From Anomaloglossus baeobatrachus (taxonomy: Eukaryota; Chordata; Amphibia; Anura; Aromobatidae): a stretch of 64,000 bases of DNA. Position numbers and translations under genes: made by a program. The DNA lies in the NCBI RefSeq assembly GCF_048569485.1, contig NC_134364.1, positions 127,777,408-127,841,407 on the forward strand, written 5' to 3'. This document shows, in pieces, positions 1 through 12,790 of this stretch (its first letter is position 1; each line of letters starts with the position of its first letter). The notes under the pieces were generated by a model. The model made no database searches. It saw only the letters and a program-made list of their open reading frames with translations, and had not been told where the DNA came from.

Positions 1-26
1 TCTCTGGTCCTCGCGGTGTTGTGTGA

Positions 27-2114
<2,088 letters not shown>

Positions 2115-2352
2115 GTCGCTCCGGAGCCCGGGAGCTGCAGGGGCGAGATCAGGCGCTCCTCGGGGCTCCGTAGTTTTCCGTTTTCAGCCGTAGGCGACCC
2201 CTTGTCCTCCCGTGCAGATCTTGGGGCCGTGTGAGTGTTCGGTTTCAATTCTCACAACTTCTGACATCTTTTCTTGCTGTCAGTGAATGGAAAAGATTAT
2301 TTCACAATCTCTAATATTTCCCTGAGGTTGTGGACGATCGCCTGTGACCTGA
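2115..2352 (+). other. Probable 3' UTR or downstream flank of the THEM4-like gene
   Basis: Unique-looking sequence directly after the stop codon. No canonical AATAAA was found in this stretch, so the cleavage site is not placed. Nothing else is recognised. Confidence 0.4.
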
Positions 2353-2545
2353 GCAGCCTGAGCTCCGCTCTGTTACAGTGTGTCAGCGCAGAAAACCTGA
2401 GCAGCCTGACCTCCGCTCTGTTACAGTGTATCAGCGCAGAAAACCTGAGCAGCCTGACCTCCGCTCTGTTACAGTGTATCAACGCAGAAAACCTGAGCAG
2501 CCTGACCTCCGATCTGTTACAGTGTATCAGCGCAGAAAAAATGTA
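2353..2545 (+). repeat. 48-bp tandem repeat, 4 copies
   Basis: The segment beginning gcagcctgacctccgctctg recurs at 48-bp spacing (2353, 2401, 2449, 2497) with few differences. It lies just downstream of the thioesterase gene. Confidence 0.93.
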
Positions 2546-2774
2546 ACCAGCGAAGAAGTGCCGGAGCTGTGCTGCTGATCACAGAGGAGACAGTGTGACA
2601 AACCCTCAGCTGTGAGAAGGGTTCGGTCAGGAGCATGTTCTGATGGCAAATGGAAAGGTTTCCTTCTGGGGACGGGAAGCAGAGCGCAGTGAAGAGAACA
2701 GTGAACTTGTCATTATACTGTGATCCACCCACCAGAAGGGGGGGCTCTGAAGACGTTCCTGCCACAGACGCCGT

Positions 2775-3710
2775 GTGACCCCCGTCCACATCCTCCATAC
2801 TGTACTGTCAGTCTCCACACCGTACTCCACATCCTCCGCACTGTACTGTCAGTCTCCACACCGTACTCCACATCCTCCGCACTGTACTGTCAGTCTCCAC
2901 ACCGTACTCCACATCCTCCGCACTGTACTGTCAGTCTCCACACCATACTCCACATCCTCCGCACTGTACTGTCAGTCTCCACACCGTACTCCACATCCTC
3001 CGCACTGTACTGTCAGTCTCCACACCGTACTCCACATCCACTGTACTGTACTGTCAGTCTCCACACCATACTCCACATCCACTGTACTGTACTGTCAGTC
3101 TCCACACCATACTCCACATCCACTGTACTGTACTGTCAGTCTCCACACCATACTCCACATCCACTGTACTGTACTGTCAGTCTCCACACCATACTCCACA
3201 TCCACTGTACTGTACTGTCAGTCTCCACACCATACTCCACATCCACTGTACTGTACTGTCAGTCTCCACACCATACTCCACATCCACTGTACTGTACTCT
3301 CAGTCTCCACACCATACTCCACATCCACTGTACTGTACTGTCAGTCTCCACACCATACTCCACATCCACTGTACTGTACTGTCAGTCTCCACACCATACT
3401 CCACATCCACTGTACTGTACTCTCAGTCTCCACACCATAGTCCACATCCACTGTACTGTACTCTCAGTCTCCACACCATAGTCCACATCCTCCGCACTGT
3501 ACTGTCAGTCTCCACACCATACTCCACATCCTCCGCACTGTACTGTCAGTCTCCACACCGTACTCCACATCCTTCGCACTGTACTGTCAGTCTCCACACC
3601 GTACTCCACATCCTCCGCACTGTACTGTCAGTCTCCTCACCGTACTCCACATCCTCCGCACTGTACTGTCAGTCTCCTCACCGTACTCCACATCCTCCGC
3701 ACTGTCCTTC
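2775..3710 (+). repeat. 41-bp minisatellite, about 23 copies in two subtypes
   Basis: The 41-bp period is exact where checked (cgtactccac at 2821 and 2862; ccacaccat at 3061 and 3102). Outer copies read ...catcctccgcactgta; an inner block at about 3030-3480 reads ...catccactgtactgta. This suggests a variant unit arose and was amplified in the middle. Open frames across it are repeat artefacts. Confidence 0.95.
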
Positions 3711-4049
3711 ATGTGTTTGTGCTATGCCCATGGTCCCTGTACATGGTCCCTGTTGTCTCTGTACTGTGCTCCACATCCTCAGCAGCCTCCTCTGGGACAG
3801 CGGTGTCACATCCTATTGTGTTAAGGGCCTGTGGCAGATCTGTGGCAGATCTGTGGCAGATCTGTGGTTGCAGTGAAATTGTGGACAATCAGTGGCAGGT
3901 TTGTGGCTGTGTACAAATGGAACAATATGTCCATGATTTCACTGCAACCACAGATCTGCCAAAGATTTATCTCTGTGTGTGACAGGGCCTTTACTCTTGG
4001 CAGTGATTGTCCGTGTGCTGGCGGAAGGAATGAAGTGCGTTTAGTATTG
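3711..4049. other. Non-coding spacer with a short 11-bp repeat
   Basis: No gene is recognised. At about 3831-3870 the motif gtggcagatct is repeated three to four times in tandem. The rest is unique sequence up to the MITE. Confidence 0.5.
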
Positions 4050-4978
4050 GGCTAGGTTCACATTTCCGTTGTTTTGCATCAGTCACATGTGTTGCTTGAC
4101 GCTTGTGACTGATGCGTTGTACAACAGATGACAGGAATAAGAATTCATTGTCGGACTCCGTTGTAAGAGAGAGAATGATCAGCTGATCACTCTCATTATC
4201 CGGCCGCTGGGTGATCAGCTGATCGCTCTCATTATCCGGCTGCCATGTGATCAGCTGATCACTCTCATTATCCGGCCGCTGGGTGATCAGCTGATCGCTC
4301 TCATTATCCGGCTGCCATGTGATCAGCTGATCACTCTCATTATCCGGCCGCTGGGTGATCAGCTGATCGCTCTCATTATCCGGCCACTGGGTGATCAGCT
4401 GATCGCTCTCATTATCTGGCCGCTGGGTGACCAGCTGATCGCTCTCATTATCTGGCCGCTGGGTGATCAGCTGATCACTCTCATTATCCGGCCGCTGGGT
4501 GATCAGCTGATCGCTCTCATTATCCGGCTGCCATGTGATCAGCTGATCGCTCTCATTATCCGGCTGCCATGTGATCAGCTGATCACTCTCATTATCCGGC
4601 TGCCATATGATCAGCTGATCGCTCTCATTATCCGGCCGCTGGGTGATCAGCTGATCGCTCTCATTATCTGGCCGCTGGGTGATCAGCTGATCGCTCTCAT
4701 TAGCCGTCGCCGGGTGATCAGCTGATCATTCAGCCGCAGAGAGAATGCATGTGCAGCGGAATCAAAAGGATTTCGCTGGTCATGCTGCGTTGCTGCCGCC
4801 CGACGGTCAGTCGTTCCATGACTGATCAGTCTCACGGCGGGTGCAACGCAGTGTCATCAGTCACAATCCACCACTCATACAAGTCTATGGGAACAACGGA
4901 ATCCGCCAAACAGACTCCATTGTTTACCAGAGCGGCGGATTGTGACTGATACAACATAACGGAAATGTGAACCTAGCC
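4050..4978. mobile_element. Non-autonomous DNA transposon (MITE) with an internal VNTR
   Basis: The terminal inverted repeats are GGCTAGGTTCACATTTCCGT at the left and the matching ACGGAAATGTGAACCTAGCC at the right; inner blocks (tgactgat, ttgtcggactccgttgt) also recur. The same ends occur at 22791-23520, so this is a dispersed family. No transposase is present. The body is mostly a 36-bp tandem repeat that the second copy lacks. A target duplication could not be decided, because the flanks are not clear direct repeats. The superfamily is unassigned. Confidence 0.8.
4165..4735. repeat. 36-bp tandem repeat with a perfect 14-bp palindrome, about 16 copies, inside the MITE
   Basis: The unit gatcagctgatcgctctcat + tatccggccgctgggt recurs every 36 bp (for example 4213 and 4249). 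Many copies contain the palindrome TGATCAGCTGATCA, with a CAGCTG E-box core; others end in ...TGATCG. Two alternating subtypes (CGGCCGCTGG and CGGCTGCCAT) suggest a 72-bp step of amplification. Confidence 0.94.
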
Positions 4979-5032
4979 TAAGGAAAATGACTACAGAATC
5001 CTTCAGCCAGAAGCCTTGGGCCGGCCACACCG

Positions 5033-5160
5033 TAGGCGTCTGTGATTGGCTGGTGTGGAGCGTGTGGACGTCATAGAGCCGGGTCTCTCCACACCGGAGG
5101 CGTCTGTGATTGGCTGGTGTGGAGCGTGTGGACGTCATAGAGCCGGGTCTCTCCACGCAG
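5033..5160. repeat. 64-bp direct duplication
   Basis: tgtgattggctggtgtggag occurs at 5041 and again at 5105 with the same flanks, so a 64-bp block is present twice in tandem. It runs directly into the next array. Confidence 0.9.
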
Positions 5161-5395
5161 GAGCTCGGGCACACCACCTGGCCCCGTCACGCAGGAGCTC
5201 GGGCACACCACCTGGCCCCGTCACGCAGGAGCTCGGGGACACCGCCTGGCCCGTCACGCAGGAGCTCGGGGACACCGCCTGGCCCCGTCACGCAGGAGCT
5301 CGGGGACACCGCCTGGCCCCGTCACGCAGGAGCTCGGGGACACTGCCTGGCCCGTCACGCAGGAGCTCGGGGACACCGCCTGGCCCGTCATGGAG
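5155..5395. repeat. 33-35-bp minisatellite, about 7 copies
   Basis: The core cacgcaggagctcggggaca + ccgcctggccccgt is repeated. Unit length wobbles by one or two bases in the C run, so the frame is not kept. No gene is seen. Confidence 0.9.
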
Positions 5396-5997
5396 GAGGT
5401 GTATGGCGGCTGGACCTGCCCTGACATGGACTGTTTCCTCCGGAGACTTTGTCGGATTCTCTCAGGAGAGCGCGTCACACAGTGATGGAGGAACAGTGAA
5501 GCTTCTCCGTTATCTCGCCTCTCACAATGCTAAACTCCGTCCTCAATGCTCCGTGTGACCTCTCCATACAGTGATGGGCGGTAAGACAGGATTTGGTGTT
5601 GTCCATCGTATTTTTGGTGATGATGTGGAAGTGTTTGGTCGGCAGCAGAGCCCCGAGGTGCATAGGAGGGCGCTCATCTTACTCCCATGGCGCGGCTCCT
5701 CACCCTCCCGTCACATCGTCCCTCAGGACTGAAGACTGCACCTCCGCATGTGGAGGTCTCCGGAGCAATACCCCGAGGGGTCTCCGTGCCAGGATCGTGC
5801 TGCTCCATGAGTGATAGGTGACACCGGCTCAGCTATGGGCCTTGTGCTTGATTTATCCTTCTAGTCTTAATCTCATGTGGAAAGACACAAATCTGCTAAA
5901 TGTGTCCCGCTTTCCATCTTGTGGCCGCCTCCTGCTTTCTCCATTTGAAGAACCTTTCGTTTTCTTCTTGGTGATGCAATGACGATGCTGAGGACTG
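5396..5997. other. No recognisable feature
   Basis: About 600 bp of unique-looking sequence between the minisatellite and the LINE tail. No exon, RNA gene or repeat was recognised. Confidence 0.4.
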
Positions 5998-6080
5998 TAT
6001 TATTATTATTATTATTATTATAGCGCCATTATTCCATGGCGCTTTACAGTGACAGAGGGTATACGTACAACAATCATTAA
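5998..6080 (-). mobile_element. 3' end of an L2/CR1-type LINE (part 1, separated by piggyBac)
   Basis: Read on the minus strand this is the end of a LINE: a hairpin around agcgccat...atggcgct, then a (TAATAA)n-type tail (the ATT run at 5998-6021). The body of the same LINE resumes at 8446 on the far side of a piggyBac insertion, with TTAA at both joins (6077-6080 and 8446-8449). The order tail, piggyBac, 3' UTR, coding fragment is what one insertion into a LINE 3' UTR would give. Confidence 0.78.
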
Positions 6081-6651
6081 CCCTGCGTTCTGTTCGGGTC
6101 ATAGTGACACGTGGACAGTTTTTTGTGGCCCTGTAGATATTTTTCTATAAGTTTCTAACACTTGAGGTTACTTGACTTTTCCTCATTGGGGGGGACCCAT
6201 CTATGAGTAGTTTTTTTTTTGGTTTACTTTTAGCTACACGCCGATCTGACACTTGTTGTGTTCGGGTCATAGTGACCCGGCATCATTCTGTACAGCTCTG
6301 AGGCCATATTTTCCGTGAAATAAAGGCGTTATAACCTCAGTTGGGTCTATTTATTGCATCTACTATTGTATATCAATTTATTTATTTCCTAAATTATTTC
6401 AATGGGGTCGTACACACGATCTGCCGGGTGTATGCAGTGAGATCTGCACACCATAAAAATGGCTTTATATTGATTATTTTTGGTGCGCAGTCTATACTAA
6501 AATGTAGAGCGCATCCAGAGAGATCACTAGGTGTGCACTACACATGTATATTCTGCGCAGAACGGACTGCGCAGAACGCGCTGTGTAAGAGGGCCTTATT
6601 TTGTAAAGCTGAGCTCTAAAGGCCTCCAAATGATTTTTTTTTGCTAAGTAA

Positions 6652-6995
6652 GGCTATGTGCCCACGTTGCGTTCTGCAAATTTCTACAGCACACGTGCGC
6701 TTCAAATCGCTGCAGAAAGAGTCCGTAATGAAAAGCCGATTTCATGCGCTCTGGATGCAGCCCCTCCCATAGACAGAGCGGGGGCTGCATGCAAAGCACA
6801 CAAAAGAAGCGACATGTTGCTTTTTAGAACACAGCGCTTCGGCAGCAGCTGAAGCGCTGCGTTCTAATACGCCACGTGCGCATGGATTATGCACAATCTT
6901 CATAGATTGTGCAGGGGACGCAGGACGCATGCAATTACACTGCGGTGAAGAACGCAACCTAACTGCATGAATATCGGCTATGTGGGCACAGAGCC
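6652..6995. mobile_element. MITE with GGCTATGTGCCCAC ends
   Basis: The left end GGCTATGTGCCCACGTTGCG is mirrored at the right by ...TGTGGGCACAGAGCC, with TAA on both outer sides. The interior is rich in GCGCTGC / CTGCAG-type words and has no open frame of note. A second, better-flanked member lies at 60050-60701. Confidence 0.72.
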
Positions 6996-7001
6996 TAATG
7001 C

Positions 7002-7172
7002 TGAGTTCACACCCAACGACAGTGACGACGACATCGCTGTTACGTCACCATTTCCTGTGACGTAACAGCGACCTTACACGATGTTAGCTGTCAAACATGT
7101 AATTTTAAGCAGCGACGGAGCAGCGATCATAGCGACCTCGACAGTCGTTGGGACATGTCACACGCGTCGCTG
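7002..7172. mobile_element. Small palindromic MITE-like repeat
   Basis: The outer ends are inverted: ...CCAACGACAGTGACG at the left and CGACAGTCGTTGGG at the right. Inside is a perfect 15-bp stem, TCGCTGTTACGTCAC (7034-7048) and its complement (7057-7071), with an 8-base loop. No coding sequence. Confidence 0.6.
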
Positions 7173-8067
7173 TGATAGAGGCGTGGTGTTTACCCCTACA
7201 CATGTTTTGCGTTGCCTCTTTTCACGCCCCTATAACCAAATTAATTAGAAACAGGAGTATTATACCAGAAAAAAAACAAAGAAAAACAACTCCTAAAATA
7301 GATATTTTATTAATATTAGTATTAAAAACGTTAAGTATAAAAGCTAAATTGCTTCTAGTGTCTACACATTATAGACCGGTCACGTGAGGTGGGTGTGGAA
7401 AGGTAGAGACGATTGGTGGGATGAGTGATGGTAATCTCTTAGCTATAGGTAAGCCAACTAAAGTAGTTGTAGTTTTAAGGTAGTCGTCCTATAATTAGGG
7501 AATAGGGGGTTAGCTATCCCTCCCCTACCTGCCAGCGGAGGTGCACCATGAAGTTTTGGGTACCCCCGCTCCTCGTCGTCTCCCCCTAATCTCTCCCTGC
7601 AACCTAACAGTTGCCAAGAAGAGATGATTGGTGCCAGTTGTCACAGGTCAAAGATATTTACTTTACTTAGATTGCCATAAATATGACAACCAAGAAACAA
7701 CTGCACAGGAAAATAAGTCTGCACAGTCCTATACAGATGTTACTAAATATGTGTAATCACAGAGTCTAAAGAGAGAAAATAAAGGACCCCCAGCAGGGAT
7801 GACTTATCTGCTGGGACCATCCAGTGACATATCCCGACGCGTTTTCCCCCTATTTAGGTTTACTTAGGGGTTCATCAGGGGAATTCAAACGGTTTCATGT
7901 CCAATCCAAAAATATTTTCTCTTGGACGTTCTGATAAACTTGTAACTTTCAAAGCGACATCAATGGCCTATGATGCAGGGCAAGTAGATCCCGCAGTGCC
8001 GTCTATCTGTAAGAGGTACCTGTACCTGTCGTCTACCCTGTGCAAGTTTTGACTGTATAATTTCAAA
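7173..8067. other. Interior of the piggyBac copy, no gene recognised
   Basis: AT-rich sequence with no supported coding region. The block around 7820-7890 (gacgcgttttccccctattt, then ttcatcagggg) looks like a dispersed repeat fragment but was not assigned to a family. Confidence 0.4.
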
Positions 8068-8315
8068 ATGATGCTTAGACGTAGATGGCGTGAAACGGAA
8101 TTGGTAGAGTTCATCCATACCTCTGATTCAGATGACAGTGGAAACGTGCGTGAAGAGGAGGACTACATTAGTGAGGGGGAAGAAAATGGAGAAAACTCAG
8201 ATTCAGAAACAAACTGATGAGGAACCGGATCCCCAGACAACCAATCAGATGGAAGAAATTCTTTCTAAAAATAAGGAGATAATGTGGAATTTGGAAAAAA
8301 AAATATTTTAATTTC
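8068..8315 (+). pseudogene. piggyBac transposase, N-terminal fragment
   Basis: From the ATG at 8068 the frame reads MMLRRRWRETELVEF, then an acidic Ser/Asp/Glu-rich stretch (SDSDDSGN, EEEDYISEGEEN) ending at TGA near 8215. The next frame carries on with EEPDPQTTNQMEEILSKNKE and MWNLE up to about 8310. An acidic, low-complexity N-terminus followed by an ILSKN...W segment is typical of piggyBac transposases just ahead of the catalytic domain. That domain (DDD residues, C-terminal cysteine-rich finger) is absent. At least one frameshift plus a large deletion make this a dead remnant. Confidence 0.65.
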
Positions 8316-8445
8316 ATCTTTCTTTTTTTTTTTTTTTATTTCCAAATATGTTCCCATATAGTCTAGTAAGCAAAAGGTATAACAATAGCTGAGTTAGAGT
8401 ATCTAAAATCAAGATTTAATAAACCGGGTGATAGTGACCCAGGAG

Positions 8446-9482
8446 TTAACCGTACAAAACAGACTGGTACAGGAGGAGAGAGGACCGTGCCCGCGAGGAG
8501 GTGAGAGGACCGTGCCCGCGAGGAGGAATGAGGACCGTGCCCGCGAGGAGGTGAGAGGACCCTGCCCGCGAGGAGGAGAGAGGACCCTGCCCGCGAGGAG
8601 GTGAGAGGACCCTGCCCGCGAGGAGGTGAGAGGACCCTGCCCGCGAGGAGGAGAGAGGACCCTGCCCGCGAGGAGGAGAGAGGACCCTGCCCGCGAGGAG
8701 GAGAGAGGACCCTGCCCGCGAGGAGGAGAGAGGACCCTGCCCGCGAGGAGGAGAGAGGACCCTGCCCGCGAGGAGGAGAGAGGACCCTGCCCGCGAGGAG
8801 GAGAGAGGACCCTGCCCGCGAGGGCTCACAGTCTACAGAGAATGAGTGATGGTACAATAGATAAGGATAGAGCTGGTTGCGCAGTGGTGTACTGGACTGA
8901 GGGTTATTGTAAGTTGTAGACTTGTCAAAAGAGGTGGGGCTTCATGTTCCTCTTGAAGCTTTCCACGGTAGGAGAGAGTCTGATATGCTGGGGTAGAGCG
9001 TTCCAGAGTATGGGGGAGGCACGGGAGAAATCTTGTGTGCGATTGTGGGAAGAGAAGATAAGAGAGGAGTAGAGAAGGAGATCTTGTGAGGATCTGAGGT
9101 TGCGTGCAGGTAGGTACTGGGAGACTAGGTCACAGATGTAGGGAGGAGACAGGTTGTGCATGGCTTTGTAGGTCATGGTTAATGTTTTGAACTGGAGCCT
9201 TTGGGCAATGGGAAGGCAGAGAGGAGAGGCTGGGGAGTAGCGAGGAGAGAGGTGGATTAAGCAGGACGCAGAGTTTAGGACAGATTGGAGGGGTGCAAGA
9301 GTGTTGGAAGGAAGGCCAGAGAGCAGGAGGTTGCAGTAGTCGAGGCGGGAGATGATGAGGGCATGCACTAATGTTTTTGCTGATTCTTGGTTAAGGAAAG
9401 CACGGATCCGGGAGATATTTTTGAGTTGTAGTCGGCAGGAGGTGAAGAGGGCTTAGATGTGCGGCTTGTGGATGTTTGTCAT
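8446..9482 (-). mobile_element. L2/CR1-type LINE fragment (part 2: RT C-terminus and 3' UTR)
   Basis: The minus-strand frame from about 9482 to 8925 gives SCRLQLKNISRIRAFLNQES, then LVHALIISRLDYCNLLLSGLP, APLQSVLNSASCLIHLSPRYS, AQRLQFKTLTMTYKAMHNLSPPY, SQYLPARNLRSSQDLLLYSS, FSRASPILWNALPQHIR and a terminal ESFKRNMKPHLF stop. This is the C-terminal end of a non-LTR retrotransposon reverse transcriptase of the L2/CR1 group. One in-frame stop lies near 9455. The copy is 5'-truncated at about 9482. The 3' UTR follows at 8924-8446 and continues at 6080-5998 beyond the piggyBac insertion. Confidence 0.82.
8465..8835. repeat. 25-bp minisatellite, about 15 copies, grown from the LINE 3' UTR
   Basis: The unit gaggaccctgcccgcgagga + ggaga recurs every 25 bp. 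The single-copy flanks on both sides (ctggtacaggaggagag at the left, gagggctcacagtctacag at the right) are ordinary LINE 3' UTR, and one copy of the unit is what that UTR would contain between them. The VNTR is therefore an expansion inside the LINE, not a separate insertion. Confidence 0.85.
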
Positions 9483-10344
9483 GATCAAACAGGATAATAT
9501 TGAAAGGTTTTGGACAGGTGATCACTTTGTGTCCCAGCCTTACCGATATCAGCGTGTGCTACATCAGCCATCCACATTCATTGTCTATGGTACGGCTGAG
9601 CACCATTAATCCCATAGGCAATGAACGGACCGGAGGCGCCCCTGCTTCCCAATGTGGCTTAGAGAGCTCAGTCCCTCACTGATCACAGCGATGCCATATC
9701 CCAGGAAAGAAAAAGGCTTCAAATGCAATAAAACGCTGCTGAATCTCCACAGAGAGAGGTGCGATTAGTCGCAGCGGTTTCTTGGTAAGAGCTCATAGCT
9801 TTATTACAGTCCCCAGCCGTGCCTGTCCCTGGGTGATTGCACACACTGATCGCTGCGTACAGTAATGTGAGAGGAGGAGACGTAGACGTGTCTGGCCACA
9901 GATGACAGCCTCGCTGCACTGCCTGCAGCCATCATCGCCTTGTAATCCCATGTGCACACATGTGCTCGGAAGAGGACATCGCTCACAAGTGTCCTCGTGC
10001 CAGCAATCACTCAGGACATGCTGCGCAGCCACGAGGGAAAGTCACTTCACATCCACTGTACATACTCCACAACCAATCTGAAAAAGCAAAACTGCAGTGT
10101 AAAGCATGTGGGAGGAGAGCCTCTGCAGTCACTAATCGTGTTAGAATGCCGGATCCAGATGAAACAGAGGGGGGAATCCTCTCCATATTAATGCCTTTAT
10201 GTACGATGGCCTGGGGGGTTTCCCTGGTGAGATGGAGGAGACAGTGTCCTGAGATGTGGAGTCTCCACGTGGAGCAAAATCTCTGATTTTCAGGTATTTC
10301 CTGGTTCTGGAGTACAGTAAATACAGCGATCGCATTCTCCGCAC
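9483..10344. other. No recognisable feature
   Basis: Unique-looking sequence. Several short frames occur on both strands but none shows a known domain, and none has convincing exon borders. Confidence 0.4.
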
Positions 10345-11765
10345 TTCCTGCAGGTGCTGCCGGGACACTGTGGCCATCGCTGCCTCCCTCCACTCCCTGC
10401 AGGTGCTGCCGGGACACTGGCCATCTCTGCGGCCCTCCACTCCCTGCAGGTGCTGCCAGGACACTGTGGCCATCGCTGCGTCCCTCCACTCCCTGCAGGT
10501 GCTGCCAGGACACTGGCCATCTCTGCGACCCTCCACTCCCTGCAGGTGCTGCCAGGACACTGTGGCCATCGCTGCCTCCCTCCACTCCCTGCAGGTGCTG
10601 CCGGGACACTGTGGCCATCTCTGCGACCCTCCACTTCCTGCAGGTGCTGCCAGGACACTGTGGCCATCGCTGCCTCCCTCCACTCCCTGCAGGTGCTGCC
10701 GGGACACTGTGGCCATCGCTGCCTCCCTCCACTTCCTGCAGGTGCTGCCGGGACACTGTGGCCATCTCTGCCTCCCTCCACTCCCTGCAGGTGCTGCCGG
10801 GACACTGTGGCCATCTCTGCGTCCCTCCACTACCTGCAGGTGCTGCCGGGACACTGGCCATCGCTGCCTCCCTCCACTTCCTGCAGGTGCTGCCGGGACA
10901 CTGTGGCCATCTCTGCCTCCCTCCACTCCCTGCAGGTGCTGCCGGGACACTGTGGCCATCTCTGCGTCCCTCCACTACCTGCAGGTGCTGCCGGGACACT
11001 GTGGCCATCGCTGCCTCCCTCCACTTCCTGCAGGTGCTGCCGGGACACTGTGGCCATCTCTGCCTCCTCCACTCCCTGCAGGTGCTGCCGGGACACTGTG
11101 GCTATCGCTGCCTCCCTCCACTCCCTGCAGGTGCTGCCGGGACACTGTGGCCATCGCTGCATCCCTCCACTCCATGCAGGTGCTGCCGGGACACTGTGGC
11201 CTTCGCTGCCTCCGTCCACTCCCTGCAGGTGCTGCCGGGACACTGTGGCCATTGCTGCATCCCTCCACTCCATGCAGGTGCTGCCGGGACACTGTGGCCA
11301 TCGCTGCCTCCCTCCACTCCCTGCAGGTGCTGCCGGGACACTGTGGCCATCGCTGCCTCCCTCCACTCCCTGCAGGTGCTGCCGGGACACTGTGGCCATC
11401 GCTGCATCCCTCCACTCCATGCAGGTGCTGCCGGGACACTGTGGCCATCGCTGCCTCCCTCCACTCTCTGCAGGTGCTGCCAGGACACTGTGGCCATCGC
11501 TGCCTCCCTCCACTCTCTGCAGGTGCTGCCAGGACACTGTGGCCATCGCTGCGTCCCTCCACTCTCTGCAGGTGCTGCCAGGACACTGTGGCCATCGCTG
11601 CGTCCCTCCACTCTCTGCAGGTGCTGCCAGGACACTGTGGCCATCGCTGCGTCCCTCCACTCCCTGCAGGTGCTGCCGGGACACTGTGGCCATCGCTGCG
11701 TCCCTCCACTCCCTGCAGGTGCTGCCGGGACACTGTGGCCATCGCTGCCTCCCTCCACTCCATAG
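10345..11765. repeat. 49-bp minisatellite, about 29 copies
   Basis: The unit tgtggccatcgctgcctccc + tccactccctgcaggtgctg + ccgggacac is 49 bp (copies at 10561 and 10610). Because 49 is not a multiple of three, open frames cycle through three peptides on each strand (for example PSTPCRCCRDTVAIAASLHS). The apparent 538-codon plus-strand and 333-codon minus-strand frames are repeat artefacts. A few units lack tgtgg. Confidence 0.96.
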
Positions 11766-12165
11766 ACGGTGGAGGAAATTTTGCCAAACATGAGATTAAC
11801 AATGTACTCCGATCTAGGCCCGCTCTTAACAATGATGTCTCCGAAAGTGCCCTCGGCAGACTCTTAAACTAAAATTCAGATTGCACAAAATAAACCATAG
11901 CTCCCTCAGTTATCTACACGGCTCTGTATATTAGCAATAAACCTGACAGCTGCTATGTAACAATCATACGAAACAACTCCAAAAACAATCACCAATGTGA
12001 CGTTTAGTGGATATTGAGATTTTCAAGCGTCCAAATCAAGCCATGGATCGTCTATATTATCCATCTCTCCAGTGTTTCTGACACTCTCTAGTGTCTCTTC
12101 CGATCCATCTCTCCCGCGTCTGACAATCTATCTCCCATATCTGACGATCCATCTCTTCCTCATCT
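11766..12165. other. No recognisable feature
   Basis: Unique sequence between two arrays. aataaa occurs at about 11889 and 11939, but no supported exon lies upstream of either. Confidence 0.4.
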
Positions 12166-12169
12166 CATC

Positions 12170-12790
12170 TCTTTTCTGACGGTGCACCTCTCTGGCGTCG
12201 CTGACGTCCATGTCTGCGGCGTCTCTGACGGTCCAACTCTTCGGCGTCTCTGACGGTCCACCTCTCCGGTGTCTCTGACGGTCCACCTCTCCGGCGTCTC
12301 TGACGGTCCACCTCTCCGGCGTCTCTGACGGTCCACCTCTCCGGCGTCTCTGACGGTCCACCTCTCCGGCGTCTCTGACGGTCCACCTCTCCGGCGTCTC
12401 TGACGGTCCACCTCTCCGGCGTCTCTGACGGTCCACCTCTCCGGTGTCTCTGACGGTCCACCTCTCCGGCATCTCTGATGGTCCACCTCTCCGGCATCTC
12501 TGATGGTCCACCTCTCCGGTATCTCTGACCTTCCACCTCTCCGGTATCTCTGACGGTCCACCTCTCCGGTGTCTCTGACGGTCCACCTCTCCGGTATCTC
12601 TGATGGTTCACCTCTCCGGTGTCTCTGACCGTCCACCTCTGCGTCGTCTCTGACGGTCCACCTCTCCGGTGTCTCTGACAGTCCACCTCTCCGGTGTCTC
12701 TGACCGTCCACCTCTGCGGCGTCTCTGACGGTCCACCTCTCCGGTATCTCTGACGGTCCACCTCTCCGGCGTCTCTGCTGATTCATCTGT
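12170..12790. repeat. 25-bp minisatellite, about 25 copies
   Basis: The unit gacggtccacctctccggcg + tctct repeats every 25 bp, with frequent C/T and G/A variants (ggtgtc, ggtatc, ggcatc). Minus-strand frames (RQRHRRGGPSETPERWTVRD type) are artefacts. Confidence 0.96.

Larger units (their letters stand above)
6081..8445 (+). mobile_element. piggyBac-like DNA transposon, internally deleted, with nested MITEs
   Basis: It is flanked by TTAA at 6077-6080 and 8446-8449, the piggyBac target. The left end reads ccctgcgttctgttcgggtc; the right end, read inward on the minus strand, starts ctcctgggtcactatcaccc. A GGGTCATAGTGAC-type block occurs at both ends and again near 6262-6280 as a sub-terminal repeat. 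A transposase N-terminus remains at 8068-8315, close to the right end; the catalytic part is missing. Two MITEs lie inside (6652-6995 and about 7002-7172). The LINE sequence on each side appears continuous once this block is ignored, which supports the borders. Confidence 0.75.

Noticed and set aside
7820-7890. Possible LTR or DIRS end (gacgcgttttccccctattt ... ttcatcagggg)
   Set aside because: The motif looks like a dispersed repeat, but no pair, border or coding part was found, so it was not assigned.
10256-11872. 538-codon Cys-rich plus-strand frame, possibly a cysteine-rich protein
   Set aside because: It comes from a 49-bp tandem repeat that cycles through three frames; equal frames exist on the other strand.
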